Source: JACCXG01 sp963834305
GTDB lineage: Bacteria; Acidobacteriota; Vicinamibacteria; Vicinamibacterales; 2-12-FULL-66-21
NCBI GenBank assembly: GCA_963834305.1
Contig: CAWIAX010000002.1
Coordinates: 992,001-1,056,000, forward strand
Direction: 5' to 3'
Length of the DNA: 64,000 nucleotides
In this document: in pieces, positions 11,096-19,330 of the stretch
Layout of the letters: the number at the start of each line of letters is the position of its first letter
How positions within the stretch are numbered: position 1 is the stretch's first letter
Notes under the pieces: model-generated
What the model saw: the letters and a program-made list of their open reading frames with translations, nothing else
Databases searched by the model: none
What the model was told of the DNA's origin: nothing
Position numbers and translations under genes: made by a program

Positions 11096-11832
11096 CACAT
11101 CATCCTGCTGAGCGCGCCGAGCGTGACCGACTGGACGTGTGCGACCAGGGCGTCGCGCGTCACGTCCGCGGCGCCGGCGACACCGGCGCGCTGCAGCCGG
11201 GCGCGCAGCCGCGTCGTCGCGAAGAACAGCATGATCGGGCCGATGATGCCGCTGTGCACGAGGATGGGGTGGACGCGCCGGAACCGGCCGGCCTTGACCC
11301 CGTCCTGGAGGATCGAGACGAGCACGTCCAGGATGCCGCCGACCTCGCGCAGCGTCGCCACGTCGAGGTGGGCACCGCCTTCGGCGATCTCGCGGAACCA
11401 GATGGCGGGAAAGTGCGGCCGGGCCTGCGCCTCGCTGGCGATCGCCTCGACGAAGCCCGCGACTTTCGCCTCGGGCGTGGCGCCGGACGCCGCGACCTCC
11501 CGCACGCGGGCGCCGACGGCGTGGAACATGTCGCCGGCGATTTCGCGGTAGAGCGCGGCCTTGCTGGCGAAGTGGTAGTAGATCATCGCCTTGTTGACGC
11601 GCGCCGCGCGCGCGATGCGATCGACGCTGGCGCCGGCGAAGCCGTGCGCGGCGAACTCCGCGCTGGCGGCGGCGAGGAGGCGGTGGCGGGTGCCGGCCGC
11701 CGCGGCGCCGCCGCGCGCGGGCCGTCTCGCTTTCGCCGGTGCGCTCCCCCGCCCAGGCGCTCCCTGACCGCCCGAACGGCGATCGCTCGCCGAGCGTTTC
11801 ACCGCCGCGCGACCAGCCCGCTTGCTTTTCAT
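11095..11832 (-). CDS. TetR/AcrR-family transcriptional repressor (CecR-like position)
   Basis: Repressor of the efflux operon it heads. Residues 1-45 are a basic alanine-rich extension. The HTH lies at about 48-95 (TRHRLLAAASAEFAAHGFAGASVDRIARAARVNKAMIYYHFASKAALY), ending in the classic YYHF motif. The ligand-binding domain includes a C-terminal region with conserved HPILVHSGIIGPIMLFFATT. Unlike the downstream genes, this gene is intact. A perfect 14-base palindrome lies one base upstream of its ATG and is the obvious operator. By analogy with CecR in E. coli, which controls ybhGFSR, it should autoregulate and repress the pump. The inducer is unknown. Confidence 0.88.
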   Translation of the reverse strand: MKSKRAGRAAVKRSASDRRSGGQGAPGRGSAPAKARRPARGGAAAAGTRHRLLAAASAEFAAHGFAGASVDRIARAARVNKAMIYYHFASKAALYREIAGDMFHAVGARVREVAASGATPEAKVAGFVEAIASEAQARPHFPAIWFREIAEGGAHLDVATLREVGGILDVLVSILQDGVKAGRFRRVHPILVHSGIIGPIMLFFATTRLRARLQRAGVAGAADVTRDALVAHVQSVTLGALSRMM

Positions 11833-11846
11833 ACTAACCGGTTAGT
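11833..11846. promoter_or_regulatory. TetR operator palindrome
   Basis: ACTAACCGGTTAGT is a perfect 14-base palindrome immediately upstream of the TetR start codon. Binding here would block the operon promoter or ribosome access, fitting autorepression. No ribosome binding site fits between it and the ATG, so the mRNA may be nearly leaderless. Confidence 0.65.
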
Positions 11847-11917
11847 TAACGTACTGGTCCGATCCTGCTCCCGGCGGGCTGGCGGTGTCAAGTTAAAGAT
11901 GTTTCGCTTGGCGGTTC

Positions 11918-12155
11918 AGGGTGCAGGGTGCAGGGTGCAGCACGGGGTTCAAGGTGCAGGGTGCAGGGTGCAAGGTTCGGGGTTCAGGGTGCAGGGTTCG
12001 TTGGGCATTGGGAGTTGGGCGTTGCTTGGTAGTTGGGCGTTGGGAGTTGGGCGTTGCTTGGTAGTTGGGCGTTGGGAGTTGGGCGTTGCTTGGTAGTTGG
12101 GCGTTGGGAGTTAGGCGTTGCTTGGAAGTTGGGCGTTGGAAGTTGGGAGTTGCGC
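11918..12155. repeat. Two adjoining G-rich tandem repeat arrays
   Basis: The first part (11918-12000) is made of GTGCAGG / GTTCAGG heptamers. The second part (12001-12155) is a tandem array with a 32-base period built from GTTGGGCGTTG and CTTGGTA subunits, present in about four copies with drift in the last one. The arrays fill the space between the TetR gene and the LytTR regulator, whose stop is at 12175. Nothing coding is seen. Confidence 0.8.
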
Positions 12156-12174
12156 TGGCGCTCTGTCCAGCGCG

Positions 12175-12933
12175 TCAGAGCAGACGAGAGAGCCGCGCGT
12201 AGCCGGCGCGGCTGACGGGCAGCCGGGTGCCGTCGCGCAGGATCGCCACGCGGCTGTCCTTGGCGTAGAGCTCGACGCGCGCGATGCGCTCGATGTTCAG
12301 CAGGTAGGACCGGTGGATCCGCACGAACCGCGCCGGATCGAGGGTCGCTTCGAGCGTGCCCATCGTCTGGTCCTTCAGGTACTGCCGGCCGTCGGTCTTG
12401 AAGCAGACGTAGTCGTCCTGCGCCTCGACGTAGTCGATCTTCTCCACCGGCAGCACGTGGACCTGCGGGCCGTCGCGGATCAGCACGCGCTCGACCGGCC
12501 CCTGGCGGCCGCGGCCCTCGCTGACCAGCGCCTCGAGGTCCGCGCCGGGCTCACGCGCCGCGAGGCGCTGGCGGGCGCGCGCGAGCGCCTCGGCAAACCG
12601 CTCTTCGCTGAACGGCTTCAGCAGGTAGTCCACGGCGTGGACCTCGAAGGCACGCAGCGCGTACTGGTCGTAGGCGGTCGTGAAGACCACCGGCACGCTC
12701 CGCCCGATCAGCTCCAGCACCTCGAAGCCGTTCAGCTTGGGCATCTGCACGTCGAGGAACACCAGGTCGGGCGACAGCTCGGCCACCGCCTTGACGGCGT
12801 CGAAGCCGTTGCCGCACTCCGCCACGACCTCGACCCCCGGGTGCTGGCGGATGAACTCCCGCACGACGGCGCGCGCGAGCGGCTCGTCGTCCACGATGAC
12901 CACGCGGAGGGGATCCGCTGACATGCCGTTCAT
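12175..12933 (-). CDS. LytTR-family response regulator
   Basis: Response regulator of the AlgR/LytR type. The receiver domain (residues about 8-120) shows the acidic pair DDEP, the phospho-acceptor Asp in LVFLDVQMPKLNG, the conserved FTTAYDQYALRAF and the lysine in DYLLKPFSEERF. The LytTR DNA-binding domain (about 150-252) has RDGPQVHVLPVEKIDYVEAQDDYV and FVRIHRSYLLN. The start may be ATG 12933 (MNGMSADP), four bases after the kinase stop, or ATG 12924; neither has a strong ribosome site. It forms an operon with the upstream kinase and LiaF-like gene. Targets are unknown. Confidence 0.92.
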   Translation of the reverse strand: MNGMSADPLRVVIVDDEPLARAVVREFIRQHPGVEVVAECGNGFDAVKAVAELSPDLVFLDVQMPKLNGFEVLELIGRSVPVVFTTAYDQYALRAFEVHAVDYLLKPFSEERFAEALARARQRLAAREPGADLEALVSEGRGRQGPVERVLIRDGPQVHVLPVEKIDYVEAQDDYVCFKTDGRQYLKDQTMGTLEATLDPARFVRIHRSYLLNIERIARVELYAKDSRVAILRDGTRLPVSRAGYARLSRLL

Positions 12934-12937
12934 CTTT

Positions 12938-14050
12938 TCACGGGCGGCGCTCGCCTGTCTCGCCGCCGCCTGGCGGTCCGGTGCGATCGCCCGCGTCACC
13001 AGGTTCGTCGAGCGCAGGAAGGAGCAGCGCGACGCGCCAGACGCCGTGGCGCTCACCCGCCTCCAGGCTGGCCTCCGCCCCGTGCAGCGCCCGCAGGCGC
13101 GCCCGCACGTTGGCCAGCCCGACTCCCGTGCCGCGCCCCCGCGGCCGCTCGGGATCGCACGGGTTCTCCACGACGATGTGCAGCCGGCCGGCCGAGCGCT
13201 CGGCCGCGACCCGGACCGTGCCGCCGTCGAGCACGTGGGCAATCCCGTGGGTCACCGCATTCTCGACGAGCGGCTGCAGCAGCAGCGGCGGCACGAGGCA
13301 CGAGCCGGCGTTGCCGGCGGCGATATCGGCCGAGAGCCGCGGCCCGAAGCGGACCCGCTCGACCGCGAGGAACCCCTCGATGAGCGCCAGCTCCCGCGCC
13401 AGCGTGATGCGCGCTTCCCCGCCGAGCGCCAGGCTCTCCCGCAGGAACGCCGCCAGCAGCAGGCACATCCGCCGCGCACCCGGCGGGTCCGCCGTGGTCA
13501 GCGCGCTGATGGAATGGAGGCTGTTGAACAGGAAGTGCGGATCGATCTGGGCCCGCAGCGAGCGCAGCTCCGCTTCACGCGCCAGGACCTGCACCTGGAG
13601 GTCGCGCCGCCGGGCCTCCTGCGCGGCGGCGAACACCGCCAGGAGGTAGGCGACGGCAAGCGACAGCAGGTAGAGCAGCACGCCGAAGCCGAAGATCAGC
13701 GTGTCGAGCCCGCGGACGCCGGCCGGATCGACGCCGAACGACGGCGCCACGATCGCCGCCCAGCCGCGCGCCAGCACCAGCCAGAGCGAGGAGGACAGGA
13801 CGGCGGCCGTGAGCGCGGTGGCGACCACGCTGACGGCGCCGGTCGCGGCAAGCGGGAGCCCCCGCGAGACGTACCAGGCCGACAGGCAGACGAACGAGAA
13901 GATCACCGCGAGCGGCAGCGCGATGGCGAACGCGAGGCCCCACGGCAGCCCGCGCTGGCCGGCGAGGAGCGCCGCCAGCAGGCCGCCGACGAACAGCCAC
14001 AGCAGCAGGTAGAGCCCGAGGTGCCCCCGGCGCGCCAGCAGCGGATGCAT
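12938..14050 (-). CDS. LytS/YehU-family sensor histidine kinase
   Basis: Membrane sensor kinase of the His_kinase (PF06580) family that usually pairs with LytTR regulators. The first 165 residues hold about five hydrophobic helices. A short coiled coil (AAAQEARRRDLQVQVLAREAELRSLRAQ) leads to the phosphorylatable histidine in IDPHFLFNSLHSISAL. The ATPase domain has PLVENAVTHGI (N box) and GTGVGLANVRARLRALHG (G box). Length is 370 residues. The stop lies four bases before the regulator start and the gene begins six bases after the LiaF-like stop, so the three are co-transcribed. The stimulus is not evident. Confidence 0.92.
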   Translation of the reverse strand: MHPLLARRGHLGLYLLLWLFVGGLLAALLAGQRGLPWGLAFAIALPLAVIFSFVCLSAWYVSRGLPLAATGAVSVVATALTAAVLSSSLWLVLARGWAAIVAPSFGVDPAGVRGLDTLIFGFGVLLYLLSLAVAYLLAVFAAAQEARRRDLQVQVLAREAELRSLRAQIDPHFLFNSLHSISALTTADPPGARRMCLLLAAFLRESLALGGEARITLARELALIEGFLAVERVRFGPRLSADIAAGNAGSCLVPPLLLQPLVENAVTHGIAHVLDGGTVRVAAERSAGRLHIVVENPCDPERPRGRGTGVGLANVRARLRALHGAEASLEAGERHGVWRVALLLPALDEPGDAGDRTGPPGGGETGERRP

Positions 14051-14056
14051 CGCCGG

Positions 14057-14770
14057 TCAGTTCTTGACCTCGAGCCCCGCCATCACGACCATCCCGCGGA
14101 GCACGAGACGGTGGCGGCCCGCACCGTGCGGCGGCCGCGTCTTGTCGTCCACCCCGCCGAGCAGGGCGACGACGCGCGACTCGACCGCCCAGTCGTCGGG
14201 GACGCGAATCTCGATGCCGCCCCACAGCGCGAACACCTCGATCACCGCCTCGCCGTCGATGGCTGCCTGCCGCAGGTCGATCTCGCAGCCGCCCATGACC
14301 GCGGTGAGGTCGCCGCCGCGGAAGGCGGGCGAGCTGCTGCCGCGATTCACGCCCGACAGCACGGCGACCGCCGACACCAGCGCCCGCGCGTCTTCGGCCG
14401 CGGCTTCAGGACCGGGACGCGCCATCGCCTGCCACACGAGGTAGCCGCCGCCAATCACGAGGAGCGCCGGCCAGACGTCGCGCAGATCCAGGGCTACGAT
14501 CGCGAGCTCGTCGAGCAGCAGCCAGGTGCCCGCCGCGGCAAAAATCACCCCGCCGGCCACCCCCGGTCCGCCGTGGCGCGCGTACACGATCTTGAGGATC
14601 CCGATGGCAATCAGGCCGGCCGGCCAGAAGCGCACGTACTCGTCGGCGCGCACCAGCCCCAGCTTGTCGAACGTCATCAACAGCCCGAACGCGATCACCA
14701 GCAAGCCGACCAGCAGTTGCGGCGACAGGCTCGCCCGGCGCGGACCATCAATCCTCTCGTGCCGCATCAT
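14057..14770 (-). CDS. LiaF-like membrane protein (LiaI-type TM region plus C-terminal domain)
   Basis: A 237-residue protein with four N-terminal membrane helices (LLVGLLVIAFGLLMTFDKLG; FWPAGLIAIGILKIVYA; GVIFAAAGTWLLLDEL; VWPALLVIGGGYLVW). A soluble C-terminal domain has AVMGGCEIDLRQ and VFALWGGIEIRVPDDWAVES..LLGGVDDKT, the repeat pattern of LiaF and related proteins. In Firmicutes LiaF inhibits the LiaRS system that senses cell-envelope stress. Here it precedes a LytS/LytTR pair in one operon, so a role as modulator of that kinase is a reasonable inference. The chosen ATG at 14770 follows AAAGGGG. Confidence 0.82.
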   Translation of the reverse strand: MMRHERIDGPRRASLSPQLLVGLLVIAFGLLMTFDKLGLVRADEYVRFWPAGLIAIGILKIVYARHGGPGVAGGVIFAAAGTWLLLDELAIVALDLRDVWPALLVIGGGYLVWQAMARPGPEAAAEDARALVSAVAVLSGVNRGSSSPAFRGGDLTAVMGGCEIDLRQAAIDGEAVIEVFALWGGIEIRVPDDWAVESRVVALLGGVDDKTRPPHGAGRHRLVLRGMVVMAGLEVKN

Positions 14771-14957
14771 CCCCTTTCGGCCCCGTGTGCCATCTCCCGG
14801 CCGCCCCCGCTTCCCCGCCGTACATCCGCCGCGCCGGCGCGAAACCCGGGCTGTCACCATCACAATATGGCGGCGCCCCTCCCGTGCCGCCGGCTTTCCG
14901 GCGAACCCCGCCGCCCTCTCGGTAAACGGCGGCCATTCTGCTACCATTTCGAGCCAT

Positions 14958-16427
14958 ATGCGCATATCCAGGCGGCTTCCGCTCGTCGCGCTGTGCCTCG
15001 TCCTCCTCGCTCCTGCCCTGGTCGTTGCCGGCCCGCTGCAGGACGACCTCAAGGCCCGCCGCGCCCGGGCCCTCGAGGCGCTCGGCCCCGACGCCCTGGC
15101 CATCTTCTGGAGCGCACCGACCCGCGTCTATTCGCTCGACGTCGACTACGAGTACCGCCAGGACAGCAACCTGTTCTACCTGACCGGCATCGATCAGGAA
15201 GAGACCGTGCTCGTCCTGATGCCCGGCAACGAGACCCGCAAGGAGATTCTGTTCGTCCGCGCCGGCGACGCCCGCCGCGAGCACTGGAACGGGCACGTCC
15301 TGACGGCCGCGGAAGCCAGCGCGCAGAGCGGCATCGAGACGGTCATGCTGCTCGGCGAGCTCGAGCCGTTCGTCGCCGCGATGCTCTCGAAACGCGGCAT
15401 CGGTGGCAAGGAGGGGGAGTACGCCCGGTTCTTCGACGCGCTGACGAACAATCGCGCGAAGCTTTCCGTGCTGCTCGAACGCCAGCCGAGCCTGTCGGGC
15501 CCGATCGGCCCGGTCACCGAGTTCGCCAACCGGGCCCGCGATCGGTTCGTCGGCTTCACCGTCCACGATGCGACGCCGGTGCTGCACGGCCTCCGCCAGA
15601 TCAAGACCCGGTACGAACAGGAGGTGCTGAAGAAGAGCGTCGCCATCTCCGCCGACGCGCACCGCGCGGGGATGAGCGCGGCCGCGCCCGGCAAGTTCGA
15701 ATACGAAGTCGAGGCCGCCATCGAAGAGGTCTACCTGCGGAGCGGCGCGATGAGCTGGGGCTACCCCTCGATCGTGGGCAGCGGGCCGAACGCCACGATC
15801 CTGCACTACACGCGGTCAACCCGGCAGATGGAGGCGGGAGACCTGCTGCTGGTGGATGCGGCGGGGAGCTATCAGGGCTACACGGGCGACATCACCCGCA
15901 CCTATCCGATCGGCGGCACCTTCAGCCGCGAGCAGCGCGACATCTACGAGATCGTGCTGGCCGCCCAGGAATCGGGCATGCGCGCCGCCCGCGCCGGCGC
16001 CACCGCCGCCGACGTCCAGGCGGCCTGCGACACGGTCCTGCGGGACGGGCTGATCAAGCTGGGGCTCGTCACCGAGCCGGAAGGCACGCAGTTCAAGATG
16101 TGGGCGACCCACGGCGTGATCCACCACATCGGGCTGGACGTGCACGACGTCAACACCGGCGCGAAGCTGGCGCCGGGCATGGCGTTCGTAATCGAGCCGG
16201 GGATCTACATCCGCGAGGCGGCGCTCGACGCCCTGCCGAAGACCGACGCCAACGCGGCGTTCGTCGCGAAGGTGCGGCCGCTGGTGCAGAAGTACCGGAA
16301 TATCGGGGTGCGCGTCGAGGACTCGTTCCTGCTCACCGACTCGGGCCTCGAACGCCTGTCCAGCCGGGTACCGCGCACGGTTGCCGAGATCGAAGCGTTC
16401 ATGGCCGGGCGCAGCACGAAGAGGTGA
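14958..16427 (+). CDS. M24-family Xaa-Pro aminopeptidase (aminopeptidase P), secreted
   Basis: Metallopeptidase removing N-terminal residues before proline. Residues 1-23 are a signal peptide (RRLPLVALCLVLLAPALVVAG). The creatinase/prolidase N-domain covers about 25-190 and includes YRQDSNLFYLTGID. The pita-bread catalytic domain follows. The five dimetal ligands can be placed: Asp in LLVDAAGS, Asp in GDITRTYP, His in THGVIHHIGLDVHD, Glu in FVIEPGIYI and Glu in VRVEDSF. Length is 489 residues. The signal peptide indicates periplasmic action. It is convergent with the next gene, three bases apart. Confidence 0.93.
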   Translation: MRISRRLPLVALCLVLLAPALVVAGPLQDDLKARRARALEALGPDALAIFWSAPTRVYSLDVDYEYRQDSNLFYLTGIDQEETVLVLMPGNETRKEILFVRAGDARREHWNGHVLTAAEASAQSGIETVMLLGELEPFVAAMLSKRGIGGKEGEYARFFDALTNNRAKLSVLLERQPSLSGPIGPVTEFANRARDRFVGFTVHDATPVLHGLRQIKTRYEQEVLKKSVAISADAHRAGMSAAAPGKFEYEVEAAIEEVYLRSGAMSWGYPSIVGSGPNATILHYTRSTRQMEAGDLLLVDAAGSYQGYTGDITRTYPIGGTFSREQRDIYEIVLAAQESGMRAARAGATAADVQAACDTVLRDGLIKLGLVTEPEGTQFKMWATHGVIHHIGLDVHDVNTGAKLAPGMAFVIEPGIYIREAALDALPKTDANAAFVAKVRPLVQKYRNIGVRVEDSFLLTDSGLERLSSRVPRTVAEIEAFMAGRSTKR

Positions 16428-16430
16428 TGG

Positions 16431-16994
16431 TCAGCGGTCCGGCAGGCCTGCCTCGCGGCGCGCTTTCCTGAGATCGGCCAGCGCCTCGTCCACTTCCTTC
16501 TGCGCCGCCTCCTTCTGCCGCGCGGTCTTCGCGTCGTCCAGCTTCTTCACCGCCTGCTTCAGCGCCCACTGCAGCGCGAAGGAGGTCGCGGCAATCACCA
16601 TGGCCTGCTTGTTGTCGTAGGCCGCGTAGCCCTGCACGTCCTTCGGCGTGACGACGTTCAGGAACTCCTGGTGGGTCATGGCGCCGGCCGGCGTCGGGCC
16701 TTTGCGCCAGTCCGGACCGAGGATCTCGTCGATCGTCGGGTTCCGGCCGAACACCGTGGTCCTGAAGACGAGACGGCCGCTCTCGGGCCTGATGGCGGGC
16801 GGACGCGACAGGCGGCGCTGGATGCGGTCGAGGTTGACCGGCAGCGCGTCCGGGTCGATGAGGGTTGCCTGCGGCGCTCCCGCCGGATCGACGGCCGCCG
16901 GCGCGGCATCCCCGTTCAGCTGACGGGCCCACGCACTGGAGGCCGGGGCGGCCAGAAACGCGAATAAAGACACGAAGAGTACAATCTGTCTCAT
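16431..16994 (-). CDS. Secreted hypothetical protein with C-terminal coiled coil
   Basis: A 187-residue protein I do not assign to a family. It has a cleavable signal peptide (LFVSLFAFLAAPASSAWA). The middle segment is globular (RPESGRLVFRTTVFGRNPTIDEILGPDWRKGP and MTHQEFLNVVTPKDVQGYAAYD). The charged helical tail (about 140-185) looks like a coiled coil. It is transcribed towards the aminopeptidase gene and divergently from the ABC ATPase gene at 17134. Codon use and composition match the neighbours. Confidence 0.75.
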   Translation of the reverse strand: MRQIVLFVSLFAFLAAPASSAWARQLNGDAAPAAVDPAGAPQATLIDPDALPVNLDRIQRRLSRPPAIRPESGRLVFRTTVFGRNPTIDEILGPDWRKGPTPAGAMTHQEFLNVVTPKDVQGYAAYDNKQAMVIAATSFALQWALKQAVKKLDDAKTARQKEAAQKEVDEALADLRKARREAGLPDR

Positions 16995-17133
16995 CTACAA
17001 CCTGATGATAAGACGACGGCCATGCAGCTTCCGGCTTCACGACACTACCCGTTCCCCTTCCCGATGGCGCTCGACCGCCAATCGTGTGAGGATTAGCGGA
17101 GCCTCCGTCTAACACGCGAAAGGTATCAACGAC

Positions 17134-17880
17134 ATGGCGTTCTTCTCCCGCTCGACCACGCCGGCCCCGGCGGCCGACACCCCCTCGCCCGACGCGGCGC
17201 TTGCGCCCGGCGTGCTCATCGGCCTGCGCAACATCGAAAAGTCCTACGCTCATGGCACGAGCCGGAGCTACGTGCTGCGCCGCATCAACGTCGACGTCAA
17301 AGAGGGGGAGTTCGTCTCCATCATGGGCCCCTCCGGCGCCGGCAAGTCAACGCTGCTGCACATCATCGGCATGCACGACAGCGCCTGGACCGGGGAGTAC
17401 TTCTTCGTCGACCAGGCCGTGCACCGGCTCGCCGCCAAGGACCGCGCCCGGCTGCACAAGGCCCACATCGGGTTCGTGTTCCAGAGCTATCACCTGCTCG
17501 ACCACCTGACCGTCTACGAAAACCTCGACATTCCACTCTCGTATCGCGACGTCGGGAAGTCGGAGCGGGAGAGCATGGTCTGCGACATCCTCGACAAGTT
17601 CGCCATCGTGGGCAAGAAGGATCTCTACCCCAATCAGCTGTCGGGCGGGCAGCAGCAGCTCGTTGCCGTCGCCCGCGCCGTGATCTCGAACCCCAAGGTG
17701 ATCCTCGCGGACGAGCCCACCGGCAACCTGCACACGAGCCAGGGCAAGGAGATCATGGAGCTGTTCCGGAAGCTCAACGAATCGGGCACCACGATCATCC
17801 AGGTGACCCACTCGGAGGCGAACGCCGCCTACGGCCGCCGGATCATCGAACTGCGCGACGGCTGGATCGTCGACGGCTGA
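17134..17880 (+). CDS. ABC transporter ATP-binding protein, MacB/LolD type, orphan
   Basis: ATPase of the lipoprotein-release/MacB class. A low-complexity N-terminal extension (residues 1-28) precedes the core. Motifs are Walker A GPSGAGKSTLLHIIG, Q-loop FVFQSYHLLDHLTVYENL, signature LSGGQQQLVAVARA, Walker B VILADEPTGNLH and H-loop VTHSEANA. The D-loop usually reads TGNLD, and here the last residue is His. No permease gene adjoins, so the partner must be elsewhere. A plausible ribosome site (GAAAGG) lies eleven bases before the ATG. Confidence 0.9.
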   Translation: MAFFSRSTTPAPAADTPSPDAALAPGVLIGLRNIEKSYAHGTSRSYVLRRINVDVKEGEFVSIMGPSGAGKSTLLHIIGMHDSAWTGEYFFVDQAVHRLAAKDRARLHKAHIGFVFQSYHLLDHLTVYENLDIPLSYRDVGKSERESMVCDILDKFAIVGKKDLYPNQLSGGQQQLVAVARAVISNPKVILADEPTGNLHTSQGKEIMELFRKLNESGTTIIQVTHSEANAAYGRRIIELRDGWIVDG

Positions 17881-17913
17881 CGGGGCGTCCCGCACCGGCG
17901 CCCAGCTCGCGAT

Positions 17914-18285
17914 CTACCAGCGCGGCTCGTTGCGCCGGCCGCCGCCGTAGTCGTCGCCGCCCCGGCCGCCGCCACCCCGGCCGCCCCCGCCTTCCCCACC
18001 ATACCCGCCCCGGCCGCCCCCGCCAAAGCCCCCCTCGGGCTTTGGCCGGGCCTCGTTGACCACCAGCGCGCGTCCGTCGAGCTGGTGCTCGTGGAACTGG
18101 CTGATCGCCTGCTGAGCTTCCTCGTCCGACCCCATCTCCACGAACGCGAATCCACGCGCGCGGCCGGTAGCCATGTCCCGCATTACCCGGACAGTGTCCA
18201 CTTTCCCCGCCTGGCTGAACAGTTCCGTGAGCTGGTCCTCGGAGGTGGAATACGGAAGGTTGCCGACGTAGAGTTTCCTGCCCAT
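17914..18285 (-). CDS. RRM-domain glycine-rich RNA-binding protein
   Basis: A 123-residue single-RRM protein of the cyanobacterial/acidobacterial Rbp type. RNP2 is KLYVGNLPYS and RNP1 is RGFAFVEM; the remaining RRM strands fill residues 2-80. The tail (85-123) is almost only Gly, Arg and aromatic residues, as in cold-inducible plant and cyanobacterial RNA-binding proteins. A strong AGGAG lies six bases before the ATG. Such proteins act as RNA chaperones in cold or stress adaptation; the role here is inferred from the family. It is convergent with the ABC ATPase gene. Confidence 0.93.
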   Translation of the reverse strand: MGRKLYVGNLPYSTSEDQLTELFSQAGKVDTVRVMRDMATGRARGFAFVEMGSDEEAQQAISQFHEHQLDGRALVVNEARPKPEGGFGGGGRGGYGGEGGGGRGGGGRGGDDYGGGRRNEPRW

Positions 18286-18484
18286 GCTCGCTCCTGCGCA
18301 ACACGCATCCAATGGGCCTCCCTCGCGCTGCCAAAGGCGCACGGCCATGTGGCCAGGGCGCGGAGCACAGGTGCTCGTCGGGGAAAGCCCTCGCAGCCGG
18401 AGTCGTGCAGAATGCGTGCCTGCCCGGCCTCAGCCGGCTGCCGCGATTGCCCGGCATCCCGGCCATTCAGGTAGAGTTGGCGGG

Positions 18485-19330
18485 ATGGGTCGATATCGGT
18501 ACTGGCTACTGCTGTTCGGGATGGCCGCCGGGGCCTGCGCCCCTTCCGCGCGGGAGTTCGAGCTGGAGGGACAAGTCCTGGCCGTGGACGGAGCCCGGCA
18601 GGAGGTCACCATCAAGCACGGCGACATCCCCGGCTTCATGCCCGGCATGACGATGGCCTTCAAGGTGAGGGAGGAACGGCTGCTGGCCGAACGCTTTCCA
18701 GGCGAGCTGGTGAAGGGGACGCTCGTCGTCGAGGAATCGGAGGCCTACCTGCGCTCAATCGTGCGGACCGGCATGGCGCCGTTGGCGCCAACGTCCGGGA
18801 TGGCGCCGGCGATGCCTGCCAGGGCCCTCGAGCCTGGCGAGGCCGTGCGCGGCGCGCAGCTCGTCGACGAAACCGGCGCGCCGTGGACGCTCGACGCGCG
18901 CCGTGGGCAGGTTGTCGCCGTCACCTTCACGTACACGCGCTGCCCGCTGCCCGACTTCTGCCCGCTCATGGATCGGCATTTCAAGGCCGTGCAGGACCAG
19001 CTCGCGCAGGATCCGGCGCTGAAAGGACGCGTGCAGCTGCTCTCGGTCACCCTCGATCCCGAATACGACACACCCGAGGTGCTGGCACGGCATGCGGCAA
19101 CACTCGGCGCGCAACCCGCGCTGTGGCACTTCGCGACCGGCACCCGGGAGGAGCTCGAGCGATTCTGGTCACAGTTCGGCGTCGTCGGCACGCGCGACGG
19201 GTCCGAGGTCGTGCACAACCTGCGCACGGTGGTGATTGACGGCGGCGGGCGATTGACGGCTGTCCTGAACGGGACCGAATGGGCGCCGGCCGAACTGGTT
19301 GCGGCAATCCGGGAGGCCGCTCAGCGATGA
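18485..19330 (+). CDS. SCO1/SenC family copper protein with N-terminal CusF-like domain
   Basis: Copper-handling protein combining two modules. After a short hydrophobic leader with a possible but weak lipobox (AAGAC), residues about 25-85 form a CusF-like copper-binding fold with TIKHGDIPGFMPGMTMAF (Met-rich ligands). Residues about 115-275 are a Sco/thioredoxin-like domain. It has the cysteine pair in YTRCPLPDFCPLM and the distal histidine in EVVHNLRTVV. Sco proteins deliver copper to the CuA site of cytochrome oxidase. The 281-residue length fits this two-domain type. The gene overlaps the next by ATGA. Confidence 0.88.
   Translation: MGRYRYWLLLFGMAAGACAPSAREFELEGQVLAVDGARQEVTIKHGDIPGFMPGMTMAFKVREERLLAERFPGELVKGTLVVEESEAYLRSIVRTGMAPLAPTSGMAPAMPARALEPGEAVRGAQLVDETGAPWTLDARRGQVVAVTFTYTRCPLPDFCPLMDRHFKAVQDQLAQDPALKGRVQLLSVTLDPEYDTPEVLARHAATLGAQPALWHFATGTREELERFWSQFGVVGTRDGSEVVHNLRTVVIDGGGRLTAVLNGTEWAPAELVAAIREAAQR

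Noticed and set aside
12001..12155. 32-base-period array as a possible CRISPR
   Set aside because: The units abut without unique spacers and are themselves low-complexity; no cas gene is near.
12680..16471. A 1263-codon plus-strand open frame
   Set aside because: It is antisense to the LytTR, kinase and LiaF-like genes and out of frame with the aminopeptidase. Its sequence is Arg/Gln/His-rich and family-less, as expected for a shadow frame in GC-rich DNA.
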